The notes under the pieces were generated by a model. It worked only from the letters and a program-made list of their open reading frames with translations, had not been told where the DNA came from and made no database searches. Shown here piece after piece: positions 1-11,539 of a DNA stretch of 64,000 bases (positions are counted from its first letter, which is position 1; each line of letters starts with the position of its first letter). Origin of the DNA: Beverwykella pulmonaria. Lineage: Eukaryota; Ascomycota; Dothideomycetes; Pleosporales; Melanommataceae. The stretch lies in NCBI GenBank assembly GCA_001599595.1, contig BCHH01000005.1:1433552-1497551 (forward strand), in the 5' to 3' direction. The position numbers and the translations under genes were made by a program.

Positions 1-2788
1 GCACTCCATGAACCTCGTATTTTAACTCAAGCGAAGGTCGTTTGAGATGCGGTATTCGAATGAAACCCCAAAAGGTGTGACTTCGTAAAATCCAAATGGC
101 AAAAACGATACCCAGCGGTGAGTTTACCATTTAACTAGGTCAACGCTGAAGGGCGTGCAACGCGCCTTGCATGCAAGAAAGATTAGGTACTTGATGTGGG
201 TTATTCGGATATCTGACTCAAGACCATCGAGAAGGACGGGAAATTTTAGTTACACCAGAATTTTCCGCTTTCTGCCAAGAGCTTGGATAGTTACCATGGA
301 TATTATTAAATTATTGTCCGGTTCGCTGAGAAGAGGATGTATGCGTTGGGAGTCCTGTGGAAACCAACGAGTGGCGTTTTTGACTTTCACTAGTGGGCCT
401 TACATATCCGTTGGTGTTTTGCCTTATGTGCCGCTGTCAGGGGGCTGACAGGGAAAGATAAAGGATCTAGACCCATAGTCCGCTCGAATCCTGCATGTCA
501 TTTGATTTGATGCATTTAGAAAATCGGTGGGAACGGTGACGCGACGTTGTCGTCGCTCATTGAATGTGAACTTGCCCAGAAACCCGGGTTTCCAGATAGA
601 GCAAAATCGACACCCCACGCCCAGACTTTGGCAAGAGGACTTGACGAGCCGTGCGAGAAAAATAGGCGGTCTGAGTCGTGCGGTGTGTGGCGTAAATACA
701 TGCATTAGGGGAGTTACATGACGGCTTGCACTAACCTGCTGGAATCCCACGGTCCGAGGCTTCGAGCTTCCCACTTTTTATGAACGCGATCCAACTCGCG
801 CTCGGGCCACAATTCAGACCCAAGACGGTTGATTGCACTTCGGCCCGCATCCGGTGGAGAAATGCGCACGAGAACAAGAATTCTATCTGCATTCGGACGC
901 GTCAGCTGCAGCGACTTCCAGGGGCATTCTTCGACAGGTGATGCTGTTCTCATCTCCACACAACTCTCCAATAAGCCAATTAGCTTGATTCTCCAGCTCA
1001 CACTGACCACTGACGACAAGTATATTATCGTGAGAGACGCGTGTACTCGATTTAACAACCTCGATCTAACTTCACCAGCTAAGGGCGTCTTGTCGGCTAT
1101 TCTCGTCGGCGATGTGGCCTCTAGTTTTTGTTTAAACATCTAAATCTTGGATAGAATGCCTCAAATTAATCAACATTCATCTTAAATTCCGAAATTCGCC
1201 GGTGGCAGGTTCATGCATACTAGAAATACCAAAAAACTCTTCGACAGGGCTGCTGGCTGATCCGCGTTCTTCTGCGGTTGGCGGCCCACGGACTAGCAGT
1301 TGAAGTTTGGCTCTCCCACTCCTCCCAACTATAGATGATCCCTTGAAGTCCAATCGATATGACTGACCACTTTGCGTGTCCGTTTGAGAGCACACGTCGA
1401 AATTTTGAAGTGGGTTATCCTCGAAGAATCGTTAATCATCGATATTTGATCATGCCTGCGTGGATTTCACTCGTGCGCTCTTAGATCTTGTTCACAGATA
1501 TCGACCATTGCTATCCTTTCAACCCGAACCTAGAGCAATCACAAATATTTCATCAAGGCCAAGATTTCTCCAGGCTCTCGAACGTGTGCTATTGTCGGAT
1601 GAAGCGGTTGTAAAAACATCAAGGGCTCTCCCTATAGGTTCCAGAGCATGAATGTGACTTAGGTGGATTCTTTCCTAGCTCTTTCAAGACATGCCTTCGC
1701 AGAGGATGATGAGTCGGCGTCGGACGGGACTCTCACTTTACGCCAATAGCTTCGATACTCTTGACTGCTAAGTTTGACTCGTTTCGACAAATATGCTCAC
1801 TTAATTAATGAGGGAAAATTTCTGCCCAGCCATCGTTACTAGTCAGTCTGACGTGATGAGGGTACTGCATGTCCTCGCCCCGCAATCCAACAGGTGAACG
1901 GAGTTTTGCCCCCCTCTACTGCCTCTATTCCTGACTTCTCCAGGTGGATGTCCGCTCCCAGGACCCCCATCAACACAGATCCAATAGAGTTGCGATTTTT
2001 TTTTTGGTAACTCATATTGCGCAAATCTAAAAATGCGATACCTAAGTCTTATGACTTATATCTTATAACGTACTTTGTGGATAATAAGTTAATTACTCTG
2101 CCAAAACCCTACCAAATATTCAATACGTATGATCACGCCTTCTACCTACACACGCGAAATCAAACCTGGAAGAAGTTTTAAAGTCTATTATACTTTTGCC
2201 ATGTTTTCCTAGCCTAGCAAAAACCTTCAAGGACCTACAAAGACTTTGTGTAGGATGTAAAAAGCACGCTGTTTAAAGGTCGCAAATACTATTGCATAAG
2301 GCTCCCCCATACGTTAAGAGCAGCAAATTAAAGCAGATAAAACCTGTCACAGTAAACTATTGTTACCTTTACAGACACGCTCGTTGCCGTTACACACGCT
2401 CGTTGTGTGAGTTCCCTTAGCCTTGACCATGCCCCTGAGTTTTGACCATGTCCCTGTACTATATAGCCGAGCACGTCTTCCTTCCTCGGTTCTCTAGCTT
2501 TCTTCCTGACTATCACGGTAGCCGTACGTAACTATCAATCTAGTGAATTTAATACCTCGTCATCTCGCGCTTACCTGTAATACATCGCATCGTGACGAAA
2601 ACCTCCTCTAGAAGTAAGCTTTAAAACGCTCGATTGTTTTTTATTATAAGATTCCTACTACTAGTTGGGATACGTTAATTTAGAGTTAGTAGCTTTGCCA
2701 GTATTTTTTGCGCTCGCTTCCCATTGAATAATCTACTGCACGTAGCTAGTAGTACCTAAAAAATAGAACGGCTCATGACGCCAGTACT
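1..2788. other. Gene-free stretch, no supported feature
   Basis: I see no supported gene. The longest open frames (141 codons on the minus strand at 714..1139, facing 104 codons on the plus strand at 829..1143) overlap each other and match no family I know. Bases from about 2030 to 2750 are clearly AT-rich, as expected for RIP-decayed or intergenic fungal DNA. Confidence 0.5.
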
Positions 2789-3868
2789 TCATAGTCCGAC
2801 CAACCGTTGGACGTTCTGAAACGCAATGTCCCTAAAATCCTCCTCAGTCACCATCCCACTATCCCTCAGCGATCGCATAAATGACGCTCCATCCTCATTC
2901 TTAGAAAACGGCCAGTCGACACTATACATTATTCTCTTGTGGTCAGTTGTTTTAAGAACAGTAGCCATAGGTCCAAGACTGAACATCCCACTCGTTGTGA
3001 CATATACATTGCGCGCATACGCGTCACTAAGCCGCAATGTCCGATTCACGCTCAGAGAGTGGTCTGCGCGCGATAAAATGTATGGCACGAACTCGCCCAT
3101 ATGGCCAAGAATGACCTGTAGCGTTGGAAATCGCTCAAACACACCACCTAGATACAGGCGAAGAAACACCAGTCCCGTCTTCTCATGCCAACCCCACGCC
3201 CCGGTCCCTAGGTTTGCGGCGTAGTATTCATCGTACTCGCCCTCGACAGATGGCGCGTACAAGCCTTTCCCGAAAGTAACAACATCTACTAGGTCCGGGT
3301 ACGCTGGGTGTAGGTAGATTGGCACGTTGAGCCGCACGGCCTCAACCCACAGCGGATCATACGCGGGGCCGTCATAGAAGCTGCCATTACTTAAATGCGC
3401 ATCAACCAGCGCCCCAACAAAACTATACTCCTTGACACAACGGCGAAGCTCGGCCGCTGCAGCAACTGGGACCGCCATAGGCAAGATGCAAAAGCCACGG
3501 AAGCGGTATGGGGCAGGCGATGCGGCGATGGCTGTGGCAAGCTCGTCGTTGGCGAGCGCGGTTAGGTCGGCCGCGAACATGGCCTCAGGGAGGGGCGTGT
3601 GCGAGATGATCTGGATGTGGATGTTGTTGGTGTCCATTGAGGCGAGTCTGTTAGGTCCGACTTCGCGGAGAATAGGAATGAGGGCACTGGCGCCGAGGAT
3701 GGCATTTAGGCGGTTCTCTGTAAAGTAGGGGGTTAGGGAAGGGGAGACCCAGTGGTCTTCAAGCGTGTAGTAAGGAACAGAGTCGTTGTCGCGGACGCTT
3801 AAGCTGTTTGTGGAAGCAGCCGAAAAGAGAAGACCGAGGAAGAGAAGAAGAGGGTTGCTGGGAAACAT
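2789..3868 (-). CDS. Secreted amidohydrolase-2 family protein (dihydroxybenzoate decarboxylase-like)
   Basis: A 359-residue metal-dependent TIM-barrel hydrolase of the amidohydrolase-2 group, the family that includes 2,3-dihydroxybenzoate and gamma-resorcylate decarboxylases. Visible active-site elements are LEDHW near residue 37 (the E-x-H metal motif at the first strand), YLHPAYP (metal histidine), ILGHMGEFVPY (histidine and glutamate) and SVDWPFSKNEDG near the end (metal aspartate). Family members are usually cytosolic and about 320-345 residues; this one begins with a hydrophobic leader (MFPSNPLLLFLGLLFSAAS), which predicts secretion. No intron is needed. The chosen start gives the leader and the usual barrel start. 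Substrate is not readable from sequence; decarboxylation of a phenolic acid is the likeliest reaction by family. It stands alone, with degraded DNA on both sides. Confidence 0.85.
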   Translation of the reverse strand: MFPSNPLLLFLGLLFSAASTNSLSVRDNDSVPYYTLEDHWVSPSLTPYFTENRLNAILGASALIPILREVGPNRLASMDTNNIHIQIISHTPLPEAMFAADLTALANDELATAIAASPAPYRFRGFCILPMAVPVAAAAELRRCVKEYSFVGALVDAHLSNGSFYDGPAYDPLWVEAVRLNVPIYLHPAYPDLVDVVTFGKGLYAPSVEGEYDEYYAANLGTGAWGWHEKTGLVFLRLYLGGVFERFPTLQVILGHMGEFVPYILSRADHSLSVNRTLRLSDAYARNVYVTTSGMFSLGPMATVLKTTDHKRIMYSVDWPFSKNEDGASFMRSLRDSGMVTEEDFRDIAFQNVQRLVGL

Positions 3869-4854
3869 GGTAAGAAGATTAGCTTTTCATTCACTGGTAA
3901 AGAGGGAATGTCCTGATTGAACGCTGCAGCCTTTGGCAGAAACTTCAGCTTACAGTGCTCTAGTCAACAGTTATAAGTCCCATGTGGGAAACCGGCTCCC
4001 CGCTGTGTTAAGGATCTTGGATCCTTAGTAACCTACTTCCAAGATCTTGGTGATCTACAGTCAAGAGCGGGGTTCCACCACTAGAACCGAAGGGTACGAA
4101 CAATCAACATCAAGCTGATTCGTGTATAGAATAGTATATATACCCTTATACTCATCCACACCGTGATTACAATTATTAAAATTTAAATATTGAAATTTAA
4201 TAGCTATTAGTATCTGTTGGCATCACAAAGCTATTGCAATTGCAATGGGGGTGTTCTAAATGAGGTATTGATTCATGTATATCTCTATGTGAGGTGCGGC
4301 TGAGGGAATCGTCCCATCCCACTGCCGCCACGCATCGCTAGTGCCTCACGTGATCACCACGTTCTGTTTACTCCCAACAGTATCCTTAAATAGATGTGAA
4401 AAGCTATCATCTAGCTCTTTGATTTTCTACAACTGAAACCCTCCAATTAGGCCTAGAACAGTATAAGAAGGCAATGAATACATGTGACATTCGAATATTT
4501 TTCTATATAGTGGATCGAACAAGTATTCTCTTCGCAGTATATTATATTTCTAGATGTTTAGAACGTTTATTAATTGGGCCAGAGCGTAACAAAGAAGTCA
4601 CCGCAAAATATACACCCACGGACAATGGAACGTATTTTACAAGTCTTTATCTAGCCTTAGAACATAGGGGATTGTTTTGTCGTACACTGTTTCGTCACAT
4701 TTAGCAGAAGGTAGTATTAGCAACATGCTTGACTCTGCGATGATCCGCTATAGCCAAAAATATGCGTATAACTGGTGCTCCATATCTTATCAGCGTTGCA
4801 CTGACGTTGCGTCCATAGATCACCTACTATTTTCTAGATTTAGTAACGTGAGAT
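3869..4854. other. Intergenic, AT-rich, containing one gene relic
   Basis: This stretch holds the 5' flank of the amidohydrolase gene (starting at 3868, minus), an AT-rich patch around 4130-4210, and the relic listed at 4203..4370. The 76- and 89-codon frames at 4474..4946 look like chance frames in AT-rich sequence. Confidence 0.5.
4203..4370 (+). pseudogene. Relic of the 3' end of a UstYa-like gene plus its downstream flank
   Basis: This segment aligns with the reverse complement of 36519..36706 over about 170 bases, by eye at roughly three quarters identity. Both share a coding tail: here the plus frame reads WHHKAIAIAMGVF then stop, and at 36.6 kb the minus frame reads CWSHRAIAIAIVGF. 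The homology continues past the stop into non-coding sequence ending at a TGATCACGTG palindrome. Upstream of 4200 the sequence turns AT-rich and no further coding similarity can be followed, so I read this as a decayed duplicate of the 36.6-37.1 kb gene. Confidence 0.6.
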
Positions 4855-5181
4855 CTACCTTCGACCTTTATATCTTTCGGAGTCGGATTTCCCAAGCACA
4901 GTATCATACGGTGGATCATATTCTGAGGAGACCCACAACCGCGTAGGCCCGCAAATTTTCTCCGGTGTCCTCTCCAACCTCCATATTATATCGACATACT
5001 CCTGAGTACTGCTAACCCCTGTGTTGGAATGTACTGAATCCGTATGTTTAGGTATTTCGAGGACCGTAGCCACGAGCTTTTGCGAAATCATATTTCTGTT
5101 GGAATTGGCATCAAACGAAAGCTCTGCTACTCTCCAGATCTCAGGGTATTCTTTAGTGGATGAGCGTATTTCAATTGTCAT
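4855..5181 (-). CDS. Retropepsin-like fold protein, degenerate active site (fragment or short gene)
   Basis: The frame gives 108 residues from the ATG at 5181; an in-frame ATG at 5289 would add 36. The layout resembles the fungal retropepsin-like domain: a strand leading to SFDANSNRNMISQKLV (residues about 21-36), where an aspartic protease would have D-T/S-G, then PPYDTVLGKSD near the C-terminus, matching the hydrophobic-G loop of that fold. The catalytic triad reads D-A-N, so peptidase activity is unlikely. A second retropepsin-like gene with an intact DTG lies on the same strand at 8416..9273. Fungal genomes carry many such orphan domains, often derived from retroelements. It may also be only the remaining part of a longer gene. 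Confidence 0.45.
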   Translation of the reverse strand: MTIEIRSSTKEYPEIWRVAELSFDANSNRNMISQKLVATVLEIPKHTDSVHSNTGVSSTQEYVDIIWRLERTPEKICGPTRLWVSSEYDPPYDTVLGKSDSERYKGRR

Positions 5182-5289
5182 CGAAGACCGAAAATGTTCG
5201 CTGCGCTGCGAGGCTTTTAGTGTGCAAATCACACGTAATGAAAATATAGACCGACCGTCCAAAGGAAAGAAAGCAAAGTAGAAACACAA

Positions 5290-6305
5290 GGAAACATATT
5301 TGTTGAAATTCCAAGAGACAAAGTCAGTGAAATTACAAAACTAATCAGCTGAAATGATAAGTAGAGGCTCAGTTAAGGGCTTTATATACAATGCGATGGA
5401 ATATGCACAGAATGTCACAGACATTAGCCTGATATGTTGGATAGAATGAAAACACGGGATTGGTCGAACCCATTAAGAATCTTCGTTTCTTTTAATCATC
5501 GTAGCATGTGAGAGCAAATGGGACCATTGCACTGACCCAGCCGAACATTTCTTTGACAACTGCCTGCCAAACTTGTGCATCGCCCCAGAATTGGGTTCAG
5601 ATTTCAGCTTGGCTGCGGGAAGAACGCCTCACAATGAGCAGCCTTATGTTGACGATTCGGAAGTGTCAGAGCTCCTACTTTCCGATATTGACCAAAACAC
5701 GTTAAAACTTGAGAGCCACTCGCGTAGGTTAGCACTACCCGAAGCTTTCATTCAGTTCGTTGAAATACAAATCGTATTGATGGATGGATGAATTTGATGA
5801 GACTGACGGTTTTTCGCTCCTGTCGAGGGGACGAGGCTGTAACGACCCCTGCATGATGCCGCATACTAGCATGCAATTGGTCAGCCTCATGGAAGACGAT
5901 GAGGGTCATCATTAAAATCTCGGTGAGAAAATTCTAGCCAGACCAGGGACTGGCGCCCGGTCTTAACTTCGTGACGAGATCCGTCGAATTATACACATCA
6001 TCTTATGTACCCCCTGCTGACTTTACACGCGAAAAAGGATCGATATGAGTTGTCAGTTGTCTCAAAATCACAGGGTTATTATTAGATGAGCTGCTGCTTG
6101 AACCTTGCAGGCGCAGTTGTAGACAAATAATAAGATCAACCTGCCTACCTGGTGGAAGGTCACATCTTATTCTTATATAACCTGGGCCGCAGAGTGATAA
6201 GGTTACGAAGTTTTATGATGTATGGGAGGCTACACGATTTTGGACACAATCCGATACTTCATCTCACACGTGGCAACGAACATGAACCTGATCAATACCC
6301 TCCAA
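5290..6305. other. Gene-free stretch with one unexplained frame
   Basis: A plus-strand open frame ending at 5791 (about 95 codons, containing DFSLAAGRTPHNEQPYVDD) has reasonable codon composition but matches nothing I know. The rest shows no feature. The DUF6594 relic begins just downstream. Confidence 0.35.
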
Positions 6306-7240
6306 CGTTTAGTGGCTAACTATTTAAAGATAGTTGACTGGGTGAATCTCCAACCCGAGACTGCGATGTTCCGACGATTTGGAGAGCTAAATATAGGGAA
6401 CCAACTTTATCTATAGGCAGAGAACTAGGTGACCTACCTTAAGAATCAATTCGAAAAATGTGAGATAGCAGATAGCAGCCTCCCAACAGGCGAGAAGTCA
6501 AACTACGCAGTATCTTGGCACTGATTGAGCCAATCCAAGACCAGAGGTGACACGAAACAACTCGATCTGGATTTGAAAGTACGAAGGTGTCTCAAACAAC
6601 ACAGTGAGTTGTGTTCCTTATCAACGTTCACATTTTTCACCCTTGTTACGTAGTAAGCAGATGAGGTACCCATCCAATGGCCCGCGATTTTACGATTCCT
6701 AGGACCCGAGAAGTGGGATATTTCTGACTTAGAGACATTCCTGGCAGATCCAGGAATGCTCCATAGCAGCTAATCGAGGAAGATGCTCACACTTGGGAGT
6801 CAGCGCTAGAGCTTAAATCTCACAGTTCTGATTTGAATTATTTATGGCCTCGCCCAGAGGAAGACCATTTTTTGGGCTGGGTTGCGAATAATGCAATATC
6901 CAACCCGTTTGATGTGGTTGTGCTCGATTCAAGACGCCACCGCAAGTCCACCGGAGTGATCAGGTACAGGGACCGCACGATATTCAATATCATGTACTGG
7001 ATAACAAGCAGCATAGCCTCATTGTCCTCTATCAAGTCCGTTCAATAACAACCTGACTTGTTATTAGCGTCTTTAATATCTTCATGCGGATTGACCTACG
7101 CGAAGCGCCCCGAGATCTTCGAGATCACCACAGCGTAGGAGGTAAGACTCTCATCTTTCTCGCCATGGCTGATGCATCCTAGATTTGCAGCTGCACAAGT
7201 TGTGTTCGTCGCAACTGACAAGACGACTAATTGTGGATGA
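6306..7240 (+). pseudogene. DUF6594 family gene, decayed
   Basis: Pieces of a DUF6594 protein (fungal family with C-terminal transmembrane helices, function unknown) follow one another in correct order but in changing frames. They are PETAMFRRFGELNIGNQLYL at 6350..6413 (the family hallmark), then GPEKWDISDLETFLADPG near 6710, then EEDAHTWESALELKSHSSDL and WPRPEEDHFLGWV at 6771..6880, the IMYWITSSIASL membrane segment near 7000, and YAKRPEIFEITTA then AAQVVFVATDKTT near 7095-7225. A TAG follows LYL exactly where the family has a glutamine, so a CAG-to-TAG change is likely. Several indels and further stops make the gene dead. The family assignment rests on the order and spacing of these pieces. 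Confidence 0.7.
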
Positions 7241-8415
7241 ACCATATCGCTTTTGGAGGGTAAGGTATATTGCGTCGAAGAAAGACGCTTATTTCGAAGC
7301 TGCGAAGAGTTTTATCCATCAATGAGACAGAGTAAGAATCTCGATCTAGTTCTTCGAGTTAGATGTTGCATATCATGATGGTAATACGACCCGACTCCCC
7401 AAAATATGACTTCCCGACAGCAACCGACGGGGCGCTGGACAAGCCGTACTGTCTCAATATCGAGCCCTTACCGGTATATAGAGTGAATGGAGGCGGAGGA
7501 CAAGGCGCGCAAGATAAGATCTTAGTGAGGCGCACGCCAAACGTATTTAACGCAAGAACGAGGTGAGAAAGCCCCCGGATTCGTAACATATGTACTCCAA
7601 TTTATTAGCAATACATAAGTTGACGCGGCCCGTGCTGCGCACAGGCGTGGGCTGCCCGAAAAGGCTTGGGAAGCAATAGGTAGGTCATGCCGACTATTCA
7701 TGAAGGCGGCAAACTGAAAAGCAATCTCTATTAGTAGCTCTCTTCCACCCTCGCACGCCCTGTCTTGTATATTCTCTCATGAGCGACACAACCCTATTGT
7801 GAAACTAGGAGGCCACGGTAAGCGCTCAGGAACATTGGCTAACAGCATATTTCCCACAAATTGCCAAAATGGAATTTGTCTGACTAAGGATATCGTATCC
7901 TGGACACCTTCGGCATTCGGGCAATAGCCTCGGGGCACTGCAGCAACCGTTGCGCCTAAGAAAGGTCGCCGCGGACTTTGTGCGATTGTCACATATGGCC
8001 TAAATGAATGACAGGGACACCTCGCCAGGAAGATAGAGGTTCCAAATTTAGACGTCCCTAGGGATATATACGGGGCAGAAAAAGATTTTCATTACGCTAC
8101 ACTAGTATAAACACAAAGTAGAAGGCAAACAGAGATACAAGCGCGACGGGTAAGAGGATTGAGTTGATGCAAAGCGACAGGTCCCTCATGAACTCATCGC
8201 TTCGGAGTGATCTTTGTCTATCCCGACAACACCATGCCAAGACATTATAGGGTATATTCCTCGCCAAGGGCGGAAATGCCGCAACACACGTGGGGACGCA
8301 TCGAGCGACGGGTCGCAAAAGAATTTACGACACCACGCGAGCGGAGCCGTGTTTCGATAACTGGCTTTGCTTCGCTTCCGGTTGGGTCTACGAAATATTA
8401 GCAAACATACTTATA
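7241..8415. other. Gene-free stretch
   Basis: Only short frames on both strands, the longest 76 codons. The minus-strand frame at 7777..7992 has protein-like composition but no recognisable domain and no ATG start. Nothing else is supported. Confidence 0.4.
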
Positions 8416-9273
8416 CTACCTAAGGCAAAATGGTGAAAATACCAATTTGACCTCATGTAACTTCCTTTTCTCCAAATTTTTCTGAATGGCCTCTGCTTGC
8501 TTCGTCAGAGCATCTTTCACAGTCACCCCTAGAGAAGTGGTAAGCGTGAAACTGATAACGGTATGAACTGAGCGGAACTTACGATCGAGCTCACGAGGAG
8601 CGTATCGGTATGCTGCAGGTGCGGCGAACGGCCACTTCATCTTGAAGACCCTGTTCTTGTTGATGGTTTCCCGGCCAATAATGACATCCCAGCGTTCGAC
8701 CCAGTCCGACACATGCATGGTTCCGTCGTAATATTTTGGATCGAAACTCAGGGGGGACTGCTGCGGACGCTGTTTGCAGGCCCACCGCACAGCGACCTTG
8801 CCAACCGAACTGAAGGTACTCTGGCCGAGAATGTCAAGGATCGGCTCACCCTTGAGGGCAGAGAAAGTGACACCAAATTTGGTAGCGAGACTTCGACTCA
8901 TAAGATCTATAGGGCAGCCAGTGTCGAATAAGGCAACCGCGGTACGCCGGACCGGGAGGCCATCGACCACGACCTCGATGTCAAGTGTCCGCAACATGTC
9001 ATCTTCTGGAGAGGGATAATCGTAGCCGGGATAGACATGATCTTGAAACCACTCTAGAACGCGTTGATATCCAGAATGAACCCAACCAAGTAACCGGCGC
9101 AGTTGTGTTCTCTTATTTGGTGTCGTGCCAAAGGAAGTATATGATGCTTTTGCGGGTTGTGGGGACAGACAAAAGTCTTTTGGATTCGTTTGTTCGCCAT
9201 CAGGCTGGCCGGTCAGGTTGGTTTGTGATAGGTCAGGCATACTCCTGCATCGGCGTGCCATGATCGTGCGCAT
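8416..9273 (-). CDS. Retropepsin-like aspartic protease domain protein
   Basis: Two exons, 8583..9273 and 8416..8527, give 267 residues. The 54-base intron (8529..8582 with its boundary) has a perfect GTAAGT donor and a CTAG acceptor; because 54 is a multiple of three the frame stays open through it. The domain starts with DIEVVVDGLPVRRTAVALF, then the active-site DTG within LFDTGCPIDLMSRSLATKFG (about residues 117-136), and ends with WDVIIGRETI, the hydrophobic-G loop of the fold. The N-terminal 95 residues are low in structure and rich in Q, T and P. Proteins of this kind are single-domain retropepsin-like and often derive from LTR retroelements, but no reverse transcriptase is near. Function is unknown; activity is possible because the catalytic triad is intact. 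Confidence 0.6.
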   Translation of the reverse strand: MRTIMARRCRSMPDLSQTNLTGQPDGEQTNPKDFCLSPQPAKASYTSFGTTPNKRTQLRRLLGWVHSGYQRVLEWFQDHVYPGYDYPSPEDDMLRTLDIEVVVDGLPVRRTAVALFDTGCPIDLMSRSLATKFGVTFSALKGEPILDILGQSTFSSVGKVAVRWACKQRPQQSPLSFDPKYYDGTMHVSDWVERWDVIIGRETINKNRVFKMKWPFAAPAAYRYAPRELDRKFRSVHTVISFTLTTSLGVTVKDALTKQAEAIQKNLEKRKLHEVKLVFSPFCLR

Positions 9274-11539
9274 TAAATAGGACAGCTGAGGTGGTAAGCA
9301 ACAGTCATCATAAAATATTCATAATCTGGGCAATACTAACCTGGTAAAATAAAGGCGATATTCGACAAAGAAGAAGTTAGGGAGCTCGATATGCTCTTTA
9401 GGCTTTGGCGGGTTGCAGGAAACGGTAACAGATGCTACACGTAGCCTCAACTGTTGCGTTGAAAGGGCCGAGTGAAACTATGAGGGCAACACAGAATCGG
9501 TAGCCAAGGCGACTGTCGGAAGCAGTGAGGCCTTTGCGGCAGTGTTGGAATAGGAGCTAATATAGAGCGCGTCTGTTCTCATGGACGGGTTGCGAGATGG
9601 TGTGAGTGAATGTGATTGGATGATTAGGCGAAGGCAGAAGTGACAATGATGAATGGATGTGAGTACGAGGCCGCCGATGGAAGGGTCTGGCTACCAGAAG
9701 GGTGCAGTGGTTTGGTTCAAACCAAGTACGCCACTCGTTGTGACTCCGCTCTGCAATCGAGCGATCGGCTTTGTAGAGAGGGGAGAATCAAGGAGCAAGA
9801 TAAGTGAGAGAAACTGCTCGGTGATGGGGGGGTACAGGAGCTTTCTTAAAGCTGGCATTAGAAACTGGAGGAAGAAGGAGGCTTTAATGGCCAGCGGCAT
9901 TATGGCATCCTGACGATGTTTCTGCTTAAATGGGCTAGACATAGTTGATGGAGTTATCTTTTATGGTAATGCCCTTTACGGCTGGGCCACTGACGGGTGT
10001 TGTTTCAAATCCGACGGCCGCCCGCCGGTGAGGATCCTGCATGCTCGCCAGCTTATTTTGTCGTACCTGCGCGTCCAGGGCCATGGATCATGCCCTGTTT
10101 GACGCCGCCTTTAGTAGCGGCAAGTCGTCGATGGCAGCGTGGGCCCTGCCGACTCGGTCAATCTCGTGGTCCCAGTTGATGTGAATACTAGCGGCGAACC
10201 ACACCCGTACCATCGGTGTGCGCCCCCCACGGAATCACTCCACATGTCGTTCTCAGACTAGCAGGCAGGGTCTCGGTTGACGTTTGGAAATTCACAACGG
10301 CATCCAGCCCGATCTGTGAGTGTCGCAATACCGGGACATCACTTGTTGAGGTACCTTTCCAAACATAACATTACACACATCCGCTGGAGTCTCGTGAACA
10401 GGAGAAATACCTGACCATATTTCCTTTTGCACACCCATTGTTTACTTGTTTGCTGGACAGGAGGGACAGTCCGCGCCACACAAAATTAGAGTTTTCTCAC
10501 TGCATGTGTCCTTCTATCCTGACTGTGGACACACACGAACATGAGCGGAAGGGGTCGGCTGGAAGTGGGCCGGCGCTGAACAACCTGGCTTATACCAATC
10601 ACATAAAGTAGAAAGTAGGGTGTTAATAATGGCTTCTATTGTTACTTCTCCTCGTTGAAACTATTCGGGTGGGACATCACAACCATGGCGATCTGGGTTA
10701 TGCCATACGAGCTGGATTGTGGAGGATGTATTTCGTCGGTGGGTGGCTTCTGGTTAACGGGTCCGACCAGGCGGGTCTGGAAACTCGCTCGCCGCTTAGA
10801 GCAGCGGCCATGGTCAATGCGGAACGATGAGCGGGGACAACGCTACGGCCCACGTTTTCTTTTTCATAAGGTGCTGACATATTGCAACGTGACGGATTAT
10901 GTGGGTCGAGCGCTTTACGAAATCAGCATCGTATAACAGCGTTTTAAACATGGCTGATTCGTGGCTGTGGTGAAATAAATAGCGCTGGGCGCTGTATTAA
11001 GATTTCTTTACGAGACTCTACAGTTTGCCAGATTGACTACTTATACCACAGTATAAAACTTGCGGTGCACCTCAGCAATTGCTCAAATGCATTTTGTGTG
11101 GTTCTTTTTCTTTCCTATGCTATGATGTGCGGCTGCATCACGGGTGGACACTGTCTCCAAGGAGCAAGCACATCCTGGTATGCAGGCGGGCATGAAATGA
11201 GAGATACGTCGCAATGTTGGGATATCGCCACGAAATAGGAAACGAGGCAAAGTAGCCCGTGAGCGTGTGGGCGCATGTGTGGGTGTGTTTTGAAGCAGAA
11301 AAATGCGCCAAAAATGCGCCCAATATGCGCAAGCGTTATGATGGCGTCGAGGAGCCAGCCTATGAACGCTTGATCTGCTTCCAAGACATCGGGCGTCATC
11401 GATTCTGAGCGCCACGATTTTGGAGGACTGCAGGGGTGGGAGATTTCCGGTTCTCTTCAGCTTGGTCGCACTGTTGTTGAAGGGCCACACATAATTACGC
11501 TCGATCGGCTTACTTTCCTAGCGAACTATCTCGTGACCA
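9274..11539. other. Gene-free stretch, 2.3 kb
   Basis: No supported gene. The frames at 9653..9913 and 9691..9942 overlap on opposite strands, and those at 10639..10936 and 11083..11490 are short and unrecognised. The part next to 9273 is the 5' flank of the retropepsin-like gene. Confidence 0.45.

Noticed and set aside
714..1143. Opposed frames of 141 and 104 codons
   Set aside because: They overlap on opposite strands, neither matches a family I know, and no splice structure extends them.
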